Shown here: piece by piece, positions 54,501 to 64,000 of the stretch
How positions within the stretch are numbered: position 1 is the stretch's first letter
Layout of the letters: each line of letters starts with the position of its first letter
Assembly: GCF_035582795.1 (NCBI RefSeq)
Contig: NC_134370.1
Span: 38,923,501 to 38,987,500 of the forward strand
Length of the DNA stretch: 64,000 bases
Direction: 5' to 3'
Origin: Mycteria americana
Lineage: Eukaryota; Chordata; Aves; Ciconiiformes; Ciconiidae
Translations under genes and position numbers: made by a program
Notes under the pieces: model-generated
Database searches by the model: none
What the model saw: the letters and a program-made list of their open reading frames with translations, nothing else
Told to the model about the DNA's origin: nothing

Positions 54501-57500
54501 GCTGGCTTCCCTTAACACAGCTCCCCACATCAAGAAATGCATGTCAAGGACACCTCAGCATCTGCTCTGAGGCAGGAGGGAAGCAGCGTGCCAGAGCCCA
54601 CTGCAGGCAATGCGCGATGGTAACGGAGCTCGTCCCTCCCTCTGCAGCAGGCAGGGGACAACAGCAAAAATTGCTCACACAAAAATAACAGGGATGCATG
54701 TGAGGAAAAAAAAAAATTAGTAGAGCAGGTTTTCAGGGAATCCTGAGGGTTTGAGCTGAGCTGCACAATGCTGTTAGACTCTTTGTGACTGCTTGGTGAT
54801 TTCTACTGCTCCCATCTGAAACATTTTAGCCTTTTTCTAAATTTCTAGAGTTGAGATAGACTATTGAGCTGCTTTTCTCTTCGCTGTCCCTTGTCAAAGA
54901 CAGCTTGCTGCTTTTCCCCCACTCATGCCCTTGGTGATGACATCCCTTTTTTATCACTTACTCCACAAAGTCCTCTTTGCATCGCTGTAGGAGGTCACGT
55001 GCTTTCTGGATCTCTTGCTCGTTCAGAAGTACCAGTGTCCCAAGAGTCAGGTGAAGCTTTGCAGGGTTCTGGAATAGGCTGCTGCTGACCCCGTGATCCT
55101 ACAAATCAGTCAATCAATCATATATAGGTGTCTTATCTCATACACACACACACCCCCCTCCATCAGAGGGATAAATTCCACAGAGAACAGGTACCAAGTC
55201 ACTGGCATCAAACCTTTTATCTCTGCATCACTGGTTGGGTTGGTAGTGACTTGAAGTTGAAATGAGTAACAAAATTTCACAGGCTTTGCGAGCAAGCGAG
55301 CTCAGCCTGGCAGACAAGGCGCAGCCCCCCACTGCACGCACGCTCCCTGCCTGCCTTTTAATCGGAGCTGCTGCTGAACGGCAGCCTGGAAGCTCGTTAC
55401 AACAGGCTCTAACTCAGGACCCAGGAACAGCAGCACTCACTCGCACGGGGTTTCAAGAAGGAGACTTCCACAGCTGTCAAAGTGGCAGCTGCCATCAGCA
55501 ACAAACTCAACACAAGTCAGCACAGATTTAAAACTTAAGTCCATTTTTTGTGCAATAAAGCTGGAACCAGCTGTAGTGACAGACTCTAAATGGTCTCAAA
55601 ATCCTGTCTAAACACAAGTTGCACCTCACAACACAAGCACAGCTAACACCAGCTCTGATAATTACATTTTTCTTGTTCCCATGTGCCCTATAGTTTGCCG
55701 AGATGAATTAAGTTTAAATTCCCTTTATAAGAAGAGTTACGTGTTGTTGCTGGGGAAGAACTGTTCCCAGGTGGAGCAGTGGTTACATTCAGCTCTGAAA
55801 AACATGCTCTTTTGTTCTAGGATATTTATAAAAATACCTCGAGGATGGTTAACACACCCATATTAAAACAATTATTTCTACTTAGTGGCCATTTCCCATC
55901 AGCGCATTAAATAACCTCCACTTTTAACTCCAGAAGAAGCCAACACCACTTGCCAGGCCATTGAAGCCTTCCTCTGTCTGAAAAAAATCCACCGACAGAA
56001 TGACAGCTTTGAAGTTTCTAGCTGTGCTTCAGAGTTTGAAATAAAACCTTTCAGATGTTTAAACACTTCAGTATCTCAGCCCATCAGAGTTTAATGCCCC
56101 ACATCTCACTCAGCATTTTTCGCGTCTAATGACAACATCCATACTCTTCTTTACAGAGGTGCTTATGGGCTGAACTAAAGACGAGCTGGACTGCAAGACA
56201 GAGGCCAGGGGCTTGCTTCAGCAGCCGCAGGCTGGCAAAGCATGGTGGTCCCCAGAAGAGAGAGAGCATGTACATACCTTCCACTGCTGCTAATTACTTT
56301 ATTGCTGACTGAAACCCCAGATCATACACCATGCTAGAAGTGGCAAAGCAGGCTGCAAACCTCAGCACTGTGCAGCAACCTGAAACAAGCACAGACTAAC
56401 TATGTCAGGCACACCAGGAGCAGAGGAAAGAGGGACAGCTCCATCTCACTTCTCCCCACCTTACCCTCTCTGTGGTAAAAGGCTTTCAGCTTCCTTTAAT
56501 TCATACTGCTGTTAACATGCATGACAGGACATGATTTATCTCCGTCAGCCTTTTTTCTCCAATGGTATCCACAGGCAGAGGATATTTGGCCCATCACAAA
56601 ACAATAGCTCGGGTAACAGAAACTGGGAGAAAGTTTGATTTATCCTTGCCATGGACAACCAGCCGATGTCACTCCCACAGTGTGCACAGATGATGTACAG
56701 TAACAAGAAAGCAGTTCGCAGGCCAGAAAGCAAAAAGCCCTACCCTCATTTTCTGCCCCAGCACTATTTGTACTGTTAAACATCAACCTGCCCCAAAAGC
56801 AGCATTTTTCCCTGAGCTTTCCAACACCTGAGTGTGGGCTGATAGCTGACAAAGTGATGGCACATCACCTCCACAAGCCACGCTACCGCTGCTGGGGAGA
56901 TTAGCAGGGAAGAGCAGTGCACAGTGAGCAGGCTAAGACCTAAATAATCTTCCTGGTTTACTCCCTAGTATTTCAGACAGTTCCTAAAAACCCTGCTTAC
57001 ACCCCTACTCTTTCACAGGCCAGCAGATCCCACTTCTCCCACGCATAAAATAGATGCTACATCAGAGGTAGCTCTCCCTGGAACAGGCAATGTTTCTGCG
57101 GGCGTCTTAGCAGCCCTTCATGGCTGGTTGCTGCTCGCCAAGATGCAAAAAAGCTTGAACCCACTTATTCTAATCCCAGATTACGATATGCTATCAGCAA
57201 CCACTGCATTGCCTCACAGGAAGCCGCCCTGTCCAGTGGTATGAGCCCTCTGCAACCTGACCAGCAGGGCCAGACAGCAGCAACGCAGAGCCTAGAAATA
57301 TGCGTTCATAACTACCGCTAAGGAAAAATCACGTTCTCATCCAGGGAGAATGAGCCCAAGAGGCGTGATCCTGTCAACAATTCTGGGGCTTTATGGACAT
57401 CTTCCAAATACCTTGGGTAGGTTCCTTAGGTAAGCTACAACCATAAGAGCAGGGCTGAGATTCAGCATCAGAGGCGGGCACAGGGATCCACCAGGATCTA

Positions 57501-60500
57501 AGCCATGCTCTCTGAGTGCCTCTCGGCGACAAGCTCCTCTTTCACCAGTTTCCTCCCCCATGCAGCAGAAGGTGAGCACTCCTCATAGCACAAGTAGCAG
57601 TGGCTTGTGGCAAGTGGTGGCTTCCAGCCCTAATGAAAGCAGACCACCAGATTAGGGGAGGCGAGGTGTCACAGCAGGGAATCCCCATATTCTACAGGGG
57701 AATCTGAAAGAAGCGTTATTTGCAGGAACTCACTGGCAGATACAAACACATAAAACAGACTCTATCGTCTCGCTAAAAATTTACTGTTCAAACTTGGGTT
57801 CTCTAAGGATGTACTGAGAGACAGGAAGAATATCCCCTTTACACACCATCCATATGTGATGACTGTCCATTTTAGCTTATGCCTCTCCCTGACACTGCCC
57901 TGACACGGTCAAAAAAACAACTCATTTTCACTCAGCCTTAAAAATTCATTTTTCTCCTCCCTCCTGCTACTTAGACTTCTACCTTTGCTCTCCTCCTTTA
58001 GAAGGAACACAGAAAGGGTTTTATCTGGAGTCTTCACCTCTCTTTGCAAGGCCCAAGCACATCCTTCCTCCAAATCTAAGGCCTTGTAGTAGGGAAACCA
58101 CAGACCACAACACACTTCAAGCCTTCTACATGACAAGGCAAAAGATCAAACTCCTTAGCTCTTCTTCCCTGGCTGCGTCCTCTCTACTGTCTTAAGAGCT
58201 TCCAATATTTGCAGACAGCTTCGTGTTCTTGGTTTTTTTCTTAATAGCAGGATACTGCATGCCAGCTATATGTCCTCTCCCACCCTGATCCACAAACAAA
58301 GGAGCAAGCCAGAAAAACAAGATTTCCTCAGAACTGACTGAAGAGCTACAGGCTGAAAAACCCCGCCCATTTTCTGTCCCTTCCACTCTGAGATATAATA
58401 TCTCATTAGCAATGTTTGATATTTACAGGTTGCCATATATTACAGCAATCATATTTCTTTTCCGTGCTACATCTGCAGCCTGTTAAGACTGCAAATGCTG
58501 CGTTTGCACAGCTCTGAAAGACCCAACTGTGATTTTCCACAGCAATATTACTGCAAAGTCTCTTCCCTTTTCCACCTGCATACTCAGACAGTCGCTTCAG
58601 TCCTCCTCACTCTGACACCTACACGACTGTGCAAGGAGACTTCCAAGGTCATCCAGTCATCCAGAACTCCCACTGCACCACATCAGTAATAAGCCTGTCC
58701 AGGTGAGCCACCTCCCTGCATTTATATTAAATTAGCCTCAAAAGAGTCTCCTCTCGGCCCTGCTTTACTGTCTGGCTGCCCTGACCATACAATAGCGTGA
58801 ATGACACCTGAAGTATTCCATATGTCATCACAAGGTTCATCTTAAAAAAGGTCTTAAAGATGGAAAAAAAAAAGTTAGAAAGCATATACCCACCTATGCT
58901 ATAAAATAGAAATGAATGGTTGTCATGGTAACTGCTTCAGAGAGAAAGAGAGTCACTCAAAAATGCTCAATGGCCAGAAGAAATTCTCACACAGTCACAC
59001 CTGGTCCCTTCCCTTCCTTGCTGTTAACTGAGCTTCATTCAAAGACTGGAGCTTACCTAATTCTGCAATGTTTCGCACCAGCAAATTGCAACAGGAAGAG
59101 AAGTGCGCCACTTCTGTCACTGAAACCTATTCAGATTTCTCCAAGTATCCTGAGAAATCCTGTTGCTTTGAACAAATCTATACGCTCTCTTATTGCTCTG
59201 TGAGGCACCGTTTTGAATTACTGTTTTTCATTACTGATGTGCTTTCTAGCAGACCCTGCTGTGAGATAAAGTGGTATTAGAGTGGCATTACCGGCTGGCG
59301 GAGTGATTGAGAGATATACGAGGCTGCAATATACTCCTTGAACTAACAGGCAGCAATATATCTAGAAACCCTTTTGCTAATACCAGGAGAAGGAAGGGCA
59401 GAAAAATAAAGCACCATATATTCCTAGGCTAACATATGCAAACCCCCAAATACCTGCTACTGACAGAATTCCACATTTCAAACTAAAAATGGAAACTCTA
59501 GAGCTGATGTAAGCAGTACCAGGAACATTTCAGGCCTCTTGGCACAGGGCACTGAGCAGTGCTAACATGATGCTGCAGCTCCCAGGCCAGGGCACCTTGT
59601 GCCCACGCAGTATAGAGAGCAGGAACAACAGCCCCACACCTGCCTGCACCCATATAGACGTGTCCTACTGTAGGGCAGCTTCAGCTGCCACCATTTTGGG
59701 AGATTCCCAAAAGCACCTTGATGACTTGGCAGCAGCACAAGGCATGCTATGTCTTGAGTGCTGCACTTCCTTGGAGAATTGCTATTACTGGTATTAGGAG
59801 GATTCATGCCTGGGTGCTGGTTCTGAGTACAGTTCAAGTCCAAGGTTACTGAAAGCCAGAAGCAGCTGTTAGGCTGAAATGTGTTCCCACGTGCACATCC
59901 ATGCTGCAGGATCCCTACCCATGAAGCAGAGCCTCACAGGACTCAGTGCCATCCAGACACAGAACAAAAACACCGCGAGAGAGACAGAAGGTAAGGCAAG
60001 AGGAGGAAAAATTAACATGACTAGCCTGGTCAGCAGTGGTCTCGGCACTCCTCTGACCAAGCTTGGGTTTCTGCAGCTTTCTAGGACAAGGAGCACACAA
60101 AGGTTTGCAGGTGTTCCCAGTCAGCTCCATCTGAATGTAACTGACAACACTGGGGAAAGCCCCAAGATAAATTTATGAGAATGTTCCTAAGTGGATGGCA
60201 GACCTCCCTGTCTACCCAGGGATGCAAACTGATACTTACAAGCGCGCAAGAGACAAACAATGTGACACAGACAGATCAAGAGGGGTCTGGAGAGCAAGTA
60301 AGATCACCAGCAGAGGCTGCGCCAATGGAGGGCTGCAGAGATGTGACCGAAGCAGCAGGCAGGAAAAATGAGTGCTCTACAAGGAGAAGAGCGAGTCCTG
60401 TGTGAGGCCAGAGTGTTCCAGGAATAAAAACACAGGATGAGAGCATGGACGACAGCATTAGCTGCAAAGATAAAAGAGGTCACATCATAGAGATGTGACA

Positions 60501-62622
60501 CTGAAAGGATTCGCCTTTCACCGAGACAAGGCAAGCAACACCAAGACAGCCTGGAAGCCAGAACCCAGCAAGATGTATGGCACGAGACTGAGGTTACTGT
60601 CCTGCGCCGTAGGCAGATCTGGGTTTGCTGTCCATGGGGAAGGACAAGAGAGATCCACAGGACCTGCTGGCAGACAGCTAGAGGGAGGAGGAGGATCAGA
60701 TAAACGGAGTCCAGGATGCCAAGACTTCAAGCAGAGCAGGGCCAGCCATGTCTGAAAGGACTGACAGGTTAAGGGAGATCAAGTGAAAGGACTGTCGCAG
60801 CCATAAGCCCAGTTAGAAGGGGATAAAGGGCAAGAGAAACACCAAACTGAAAGCAGTGGTCTCAATCCAGGGCCAACAGCTTGAACAGCCACTACCAGTG
60901 CCTCATGCTGATGTTACCAGCCCCTCGAAGAGCTGCTTCTCTCCCTGTAACTTTGGTGTGTGCCCCCACAAGGACTGGAACTAGAAACCAACAGAGGGAG
61001 CCAGGCCACCACTGATGCCAGCCCAAGGTCCAACACTCTCTGTCCAGCTAACACTTTCTCAGGCTGTTTCCTTTCCCCTGTCTTCAGGGCTTTCCTTTAA
61101 TAAAGGTAAGCTTTATTAAAGATAGTTGCTGCTGGCTAATGGGGATAGACGATCGAGACAGTGATACCTTCCTAGCCTGAGGAAAGGGTGCTCATAGCAT
61201 TGCACTGGTTGCTAATCCCTGGATCTATTGGCCAATTTCAGTTGTACTTAACATCAGGTGGAAACCCGAGTGATAGAAAACTTCTAAGATGTCACTGAAA
61301 TAGGCAGCTGGGTGGAGAAGAGGGACTTAAATCAGAACTGCCAGAAAAGACAAGACTGCAAAGCCAGCTCAGTTCTGCTCTTAGAGATGAGACAATTGAT
61401 ATGCAAGTGACCATGAAAACTTGAGCAAGAACTCCTGTCTCCCCAGATATCAGATAATTCACACCCACAGCATGAAGACATAGAAAAGTAAACTTCTTCA
61501 GCTGTGCTATCTGCAAGATTATATTTTCCCCTTTGAAAGGCAGAAGCAGAAGTGACAGACATCAAGGTAATAATATCAGCCCACAAAACCCTTCTGTGTA
61601 TATGCAATCTAACCTGCAGTGGCCACAAAGAGGAACTCTTCTCTCTTGCCTGGAGATGTCCTCCCAGCACTCAGAGGACACGGCAATTTAATAATATCAC
61701 TCCCTCTCCTCAGCCTGGCCCTGCGCACTGACATACCACTTCTGCCAAACTAGAAGCACGCTAAAATAAACCAGGGAATACACAGCTTTCACCTCATTCC
61801 GTTCCTCATTTCCCTGTGCCTAACTCTTTCCTGCTGCTCTCAGTGTAAGATATGAAGGCAAGGAGGAGGGACTGTCAGCACAGAGTCTCATGAGGAAGAA
61901 GGGAAGCCATTAGACTTGCAGGATGGCATGTGCTACCAAGTCATTTCTTGCTCAGCTCCAGTAATGACACCCATCTTCCTTTGCTGTCAGTAACCAAAAG
62001 AAAAGTGAAATAGAAGCAGTAGCAAACTTGTGAATTCCTACCTGGTTTCACGATTATGTAGAAATCATATAAAATGTAGAAAGGTCCACTACATTATTTA
62101 GTGGCTTTCCTATTAAAAACAAACAAAAAAACACCAAAAAACCCACCAACCCTGTTTTGAACCTTAGATATCCTCCCACCTAGGAAAATCTCTAAGGAGA
62201 ACAAAATATTTTACTAACAATTTACTAAGTAAGCCATTCCACTTTCCAGAAGATTTCACAAAAGCACTCAACAAATTCACAGCAGATCCACCAACTTAAG
62301 TAAAAGGCCTGTCAAAAATACATTCCTATGAAATAGAATAGAATAAGGCCTTCAAGGTAAACACCAAAAAGCTATCTCAATAAATGAAATGGCACTCTGC
62401 TGAAGGGCTTCCACTTGATTTTAATTCTCAGGTGAATCCTTACCTTTGAGCATTTCTCCAACACTTCCTCCTTGAACTGCAGGAACTTCTCCTGGATGGC
62501 GGGCTGGTTGAGAGCGAAGGACAGGAAGTGTGTGAAGGGCTGCTTCTTACGGAAGCTATCCAGGAGAACATCAATCCGCGTTCGGGCAGAGATGACACCG
62601 CTGCGATGCTGCCCAGTAATCA
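30468..62622 (-). CDS. ASCC1: ASCC1, activating signal cointegrator 1 complex subunit 1 (3' six coding exons)
   Basis: Subunit of the ASCC complex with ASCC2, ASCC3 helicase and TRIP4, used in transcription coactivation and, with ALKBH3, in repair of alkylated DNA. The protein joins a KH RNA-binding domain to a 2H phosphoesterase-like domain. Six minus-strand exons keep frame: 62444-62622, 54962-55098, 52599-52718, 48522-48646, 46558-46637, 30468-30584, giving about the last 252 residues of a roughly 400-residue protein. The first exon shown closes the KH domain (VITGQHRSGVISARTRIDVL). The two H-x-T motifs of the 2H fold are intact: KLHLTLG and KLHATVMNT. Introns are long (up to 16 kb), in contrast to the other genes here. 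Upstream exons were sought in 62,700-64,000 and not seen, so they lie right of the window. Tandem with SPOCK2, as in human. Confidence 0.96.
32741..32772. repeat. 16-bp tandem duplication
   Basis: Two perfect copies of ttatacaattaaagat, head to tail. Confidence 0.92.
39365..40180 (-). mobile_element. Old CR1 LINE fragment (3' region)
   Basis: The top strand follows, at perhaps 70% identity, the reverse complement of the CR1 3' region as I remember it: aggtcat near 39,373, then a match to the gcttaaccaccctgac...ttcctaa block, ttgctgcaacttaagcccat at about 39,549, gtgcccaaaactggacaaga at about 39,779, and cccagctgggtttcatctgc at about 40,112. The element therefore lies on the minus strand, 5'-truncated, with its 3' end near 39,365. 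No direct-repeat ends are discernible. The divergence points to an old insertion shared widely among sauropsids. CR1 subfamily not determined. Confidence 0.75.
39909..39942. repeat. 15-bp telomere-like duplication inside the CR1 region
   Basis: Two copies of ataacccaaacccc, head to tail. The AACCC words look telomere-like, but the unit is 15 bp and only two copies exist. Confidence 0.8.
41294..41350. repeat. 30/27-bp tandem duplication
   Basis: Copy 1 at 41,294-41,323 and copy 2 at 41,324-41,350. They start ggcagaggg/ggcagaggc and end acctccaaa; copy 2 lacks three bases. Confidence 0.85.
44154..44171. repeat. (CA)n microsatellite
   Basis: Nine CA units in an ASCC1 intron. Confidence 0.93.
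44192..44233. repeat. 21-bp tandem duplication
   Basis: Two copies of cctcagactggaacagcag plus aa, one base different, head to tail. Confidence 0.92.
46558..46637 (-). CDS. ASCC1: ASCC1 exon (FKERESFNGRNILK)
   Basis: 80 nt. A variable AEERNSTMTGKSS stretch, then FKERESFNGRNILK. Human: FKERESFDGRNILK. Acceptor ctctctacag, donor gtcagt. Confidence 0.95.
46638..48521 (-). other. ASCC1 intron, nothing recognised
   Basis: About 1.9 kb. No element or additional exon recognised. Confidence 0.65.
48522..48646 (-). CDS. ASCC1: ASCC1 exon (second H-x-T motif)
   Basis: 125 nt. LQLIADQLVERFVASGLMLK, then WDRVKLHATVMNTLFRKDPS. His-Ala-Thr is the second 2H motif. The frame is open far upstream of the acceptor (see findings). 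Confidence 0.96.
48647..52598 (-). other. ASCC1 intron with unusually exon-like open frames
   Basis: About 4 kb. Minus-strand frames at 48,647-49,213 (189 codons, contiguous and in frame with the next ASCC1 exon) and 50,201-50,484 (94 codons between plausible splice sites), and a top-strand frame at 51,802-52,179, stand out. None resembles a protein I know, and their high Cys/Trp content argues against coding. See findings. A C-run of about 13 lies at 51,579-51,591. Confidence 0.5.
52599..52718 (-). CDS. ASCC1: ASCC1 exon (AGVEYMNDDP)
   Basis: 120 nt. QIAGGKPLTVEVAGVEYMND, then VLYAKVHMKDGSD and a split Arg. Human has ISGGKPLEVEMAGIEYMNDD. Confidence 0.96.
52719..54961 (-). other. ASCC1 intron with AAAT microsatellite
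   Basis: About 2.2 kb, AT-rich. Contains (AAAT)n at 54,237-54,267 and a shorter run at 54,308-54,321. Otherwise unremarkable. Confidence 0.7.
54237..54267. repeat. (AAAT)n microsatellite
   Basis: About seven tandem AAAT units; a second block of about three units follows 40 bp later. Confidence 0.95.
54962..55098 (-). CDS. ASCC1: ASCC1 exon (first H-x-T motif)
   Basis: 137 nt, phase 0 in, two bases out. DHGVSSSLFQNPAKLHLTLG carries the first 2H motif His-Leu-Thr; then TLVLLNEQEIQKARDLLQRC. Acceptor atttgtag, donor gtaagt. Confidence 0.95.
55099..62443 (-). other. ASCC1 intron, 7.3 kb
   Basis: Long intron with short CA and C runs (55,140-55,160) and an 11-bp perfect inverted repeat at 61,095-61,121. 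No transposon family, RNA gene or coding exon recognised with confidence. Confidence 0.65.
61095..61121. repeat. 11-bp perfect inverted repeat
   Basis: ctttaataaag at 61,095-61,105 and ctttattaaag at 61,111-61,121 around a 5-nt spacer. Short enough to be chance in AT-rich sequence. Confidence 0.85.
62444..62622 (-). CDS. ASCC1: ASCC1 exon (end of KH domain)
   Basis: 179 nt. It completes a split Val codon, then reads ITGQHRSGVISARTRIDVLL and QPFTHFLSFALNQPAIQEKF and ends EKCSK. Human: ITGQHRNGVISARTRIDVLL. Acceptor tccttgtag, donor gtaagg. Confidence 0.96.
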
Positions 62623-64000
62623 CTACAAGGAAACAAAGCAGTACCTGTCTGGTTTCCATGAAGCTACAGTGAGACTACTGACACCCATGCCCATGCAAAA
62701 TAAAGAGTAATTGAATGATTTTACACGATATTTATCCATGCACTTTAAAATATCAATATTGGAGGATATTGGGAAGGTAAGAATATTTCATCCAGGAGAT
62801 GCCAGGAGGGAATTAGAAAAACCTGCACAACAGCACCTGTCTACTGTTAGCCCCAGGCTCACTGAAGAAGCGATAGGAATTAAAACCCCCAACCATGCAC
62901 AGAGAAATCTCGCCAGACTCCCTGCTTGACTTAAAATGCCTGACACGGCTGTGCTTTTCTCTGTAAAGACAGGATGATGCCATCAAAAATATCCCTCTGC
63001 TCTCAAGAAAGTCAGCTCTGAGTGCCTAAAAAACAATAACTAAGAGCCTATCACTTCAGCAGCTCTTCAGATTTCTAGGGCATTATTTCAAGTTTTCATA
63101 AAGGCAGTCAAAGTGAAAAGGGAAAGAAAATCTTTCAAAGATCAAGATGGCCTATATCATTTGTGCATCCACTTCAAGGCACCAAGCAGCGAACACTTGA
63201 GCTTGAAAGGAAAGAACTGCAAGGAGCAAAATTACCTTGGCTTATTATTATTACATGTTTTCAACATCTCTCAACCTTCCTAATAGTCCTTCACGGTTCT
63301 CAGGAAGAAGTCAAGACCCACTTCTTGAGAAGTACTACCATGTTCCTGTGCAGCATGACAGCTGGATCCCCCTGTCACTTACTCCTCACAACTCTGTCAC
63401 GAACGTAACTGTATACCGTGCCAATTATCACCGGAGCGTGCGTAAGGGGCCCCCTGGATATCCACTCAGGCAGAAACCTGCACAGGCCAGCCCTCATGAG
63501 CAACACCTCCTTTCTTTTTAAGTCACTGGAAGTGATGAGAAGGAACATACGGTACAAGAAAGCCTGCTGTCACTATCAGGATCAAGTGACAACACCAGAA
63601 AGGCAGCAACGTCATCAAAACACTTCTCATATTAAAGCAGATGCTGAAGTTTATATCATGCATAAATATACAACATGATATTTTCCCTGGATGTATATTA
63701 CAGCTCGTTATTAATGAAAATGGTATTAATTTACAATTAATAAACAAAACAACAACAAAACCCCCGACAGATTCAGTCCCAAAGTCCTCAAGCCAGTCAT
63801 TTAAGGCCCAGAAGTGACTTCAGTGAGACTATTCATAGACTTAAAATAGATTTTTTTTTCCCCCCAAAAAAAAACTTTATAAGGATCTATAGACAGGGAA
63901 AATAAACTCAGGAGAAAAGTGAAGTGATTTTCCAAGGGCCATAAATTGAGTCAGAGCCATGTCAGAAGCAGGAATTAAAGGAAAAACACTGCTTATGCCC
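62623..64000 (-). other. ASCC1 intron, partial, to window end
   Basis: Intron upstream of the first ASCC1 exon in the window. No KH-domain exon could be found in it. No repeats recognised. Confidence 0.65.

Noticed and set aside
58540-58760. Possible second CR1 remnant (ccaaggtcatccagtcatcc near 58,637)
   Set aside because: Only a short resemblance to the CR1 3' end; too little to call.
1-64000. Retroviral, LTR or Polinton-like fossils
   Set aside because: I looked for paired terminal repeats and for polymerase-, capsid- or envelope-like peptides and saw none. A very decayed solo LTR cannot be excluded by eye.

Overview
The window is vertebrate nuclear DNA from a sauropsid, most likely a bird. 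Intron-exon genes with GT-AG junctions encode proteins close to human 10q22 proteins. Introns are short, CpG islands are strong, the 17-27 kb stretch is very GC-rich and full of minisatellites (microchromosome-like), and the one recognisable interspersed repeat is an old CR1 LINE. Five protein genes could be rebuilt exon by exon with continuous frame. The species is not identifiable from what I can see.

Layout. 1-9,965 (+): PPA1, cytosolic inorganic pyrophosphatase; the last nine coding exons and the poly(A) signal are present, the first exons lie left of the window. 10,020-16,230 (+): SAR1A, the COPII-coat GTPase, complete (198 aa), with a CpG-island promoter about 300 bp after the PPA1 poly(A) signal. 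16,700-19,770 (+): TYSND1, the peroxisomal trypsin-like processing protease, complete (545 aa, four coding exons, C-terminal SKL). 19,532-20,797: a G-rich convergent intergenic gap. 20,798-26,800 (-): SPOCK2 (testican-2), complete (435 aa) in 11 coding exons, including a 9-nt micro-exon. 26,800-29,981: intergenic, with a pyrimidine-rich minisatellite and a near-perfect hairpin. 29,982-64,000 (-): the last six coding exons of ASCC1 with very long introns; upstream exons lie right of the window.

These are housekeeping or extracellular-matrix genes with separate jobs, not one operon-like pathway: pyrophosphate removal, ER export, peroxisomal protein maturation, a proteoglycan, and the alkylation-repair ASCC complex. 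What is notable is the order. From memory, the human order is AIFM2-TYSND1-SAR1A-PPA1 ... CHST3-SPOCK2-ASCC1, with TYSND1/SAR1A/PPA1 and SPOCK2/ASCC1 all on one strand. Here TYSND1 meets SPOCK2 tail to tail, which is what a single inversion between the two genomes would give.

Other points of interest: a four-copy APAPGLD repeat in TYSND1 where mammals carry the self-cleavage cysteine; a GGGGCC hexanucleotide repeat in SPOCK2 coding exon 1; apparent loss of one of two Ser-Gly glycosaminoglycan sites in SPOCK2; the 78-bp hairpin upstream of SPOCK2; and open frames of doubtful status in an ASCC1 intron. I found no CRISPR array, no intact mobile element, no recognisable retroviral or Polinton-like fossil and no tRNA or rRNA gene. 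Nothing here convinces me of a wholly new system.
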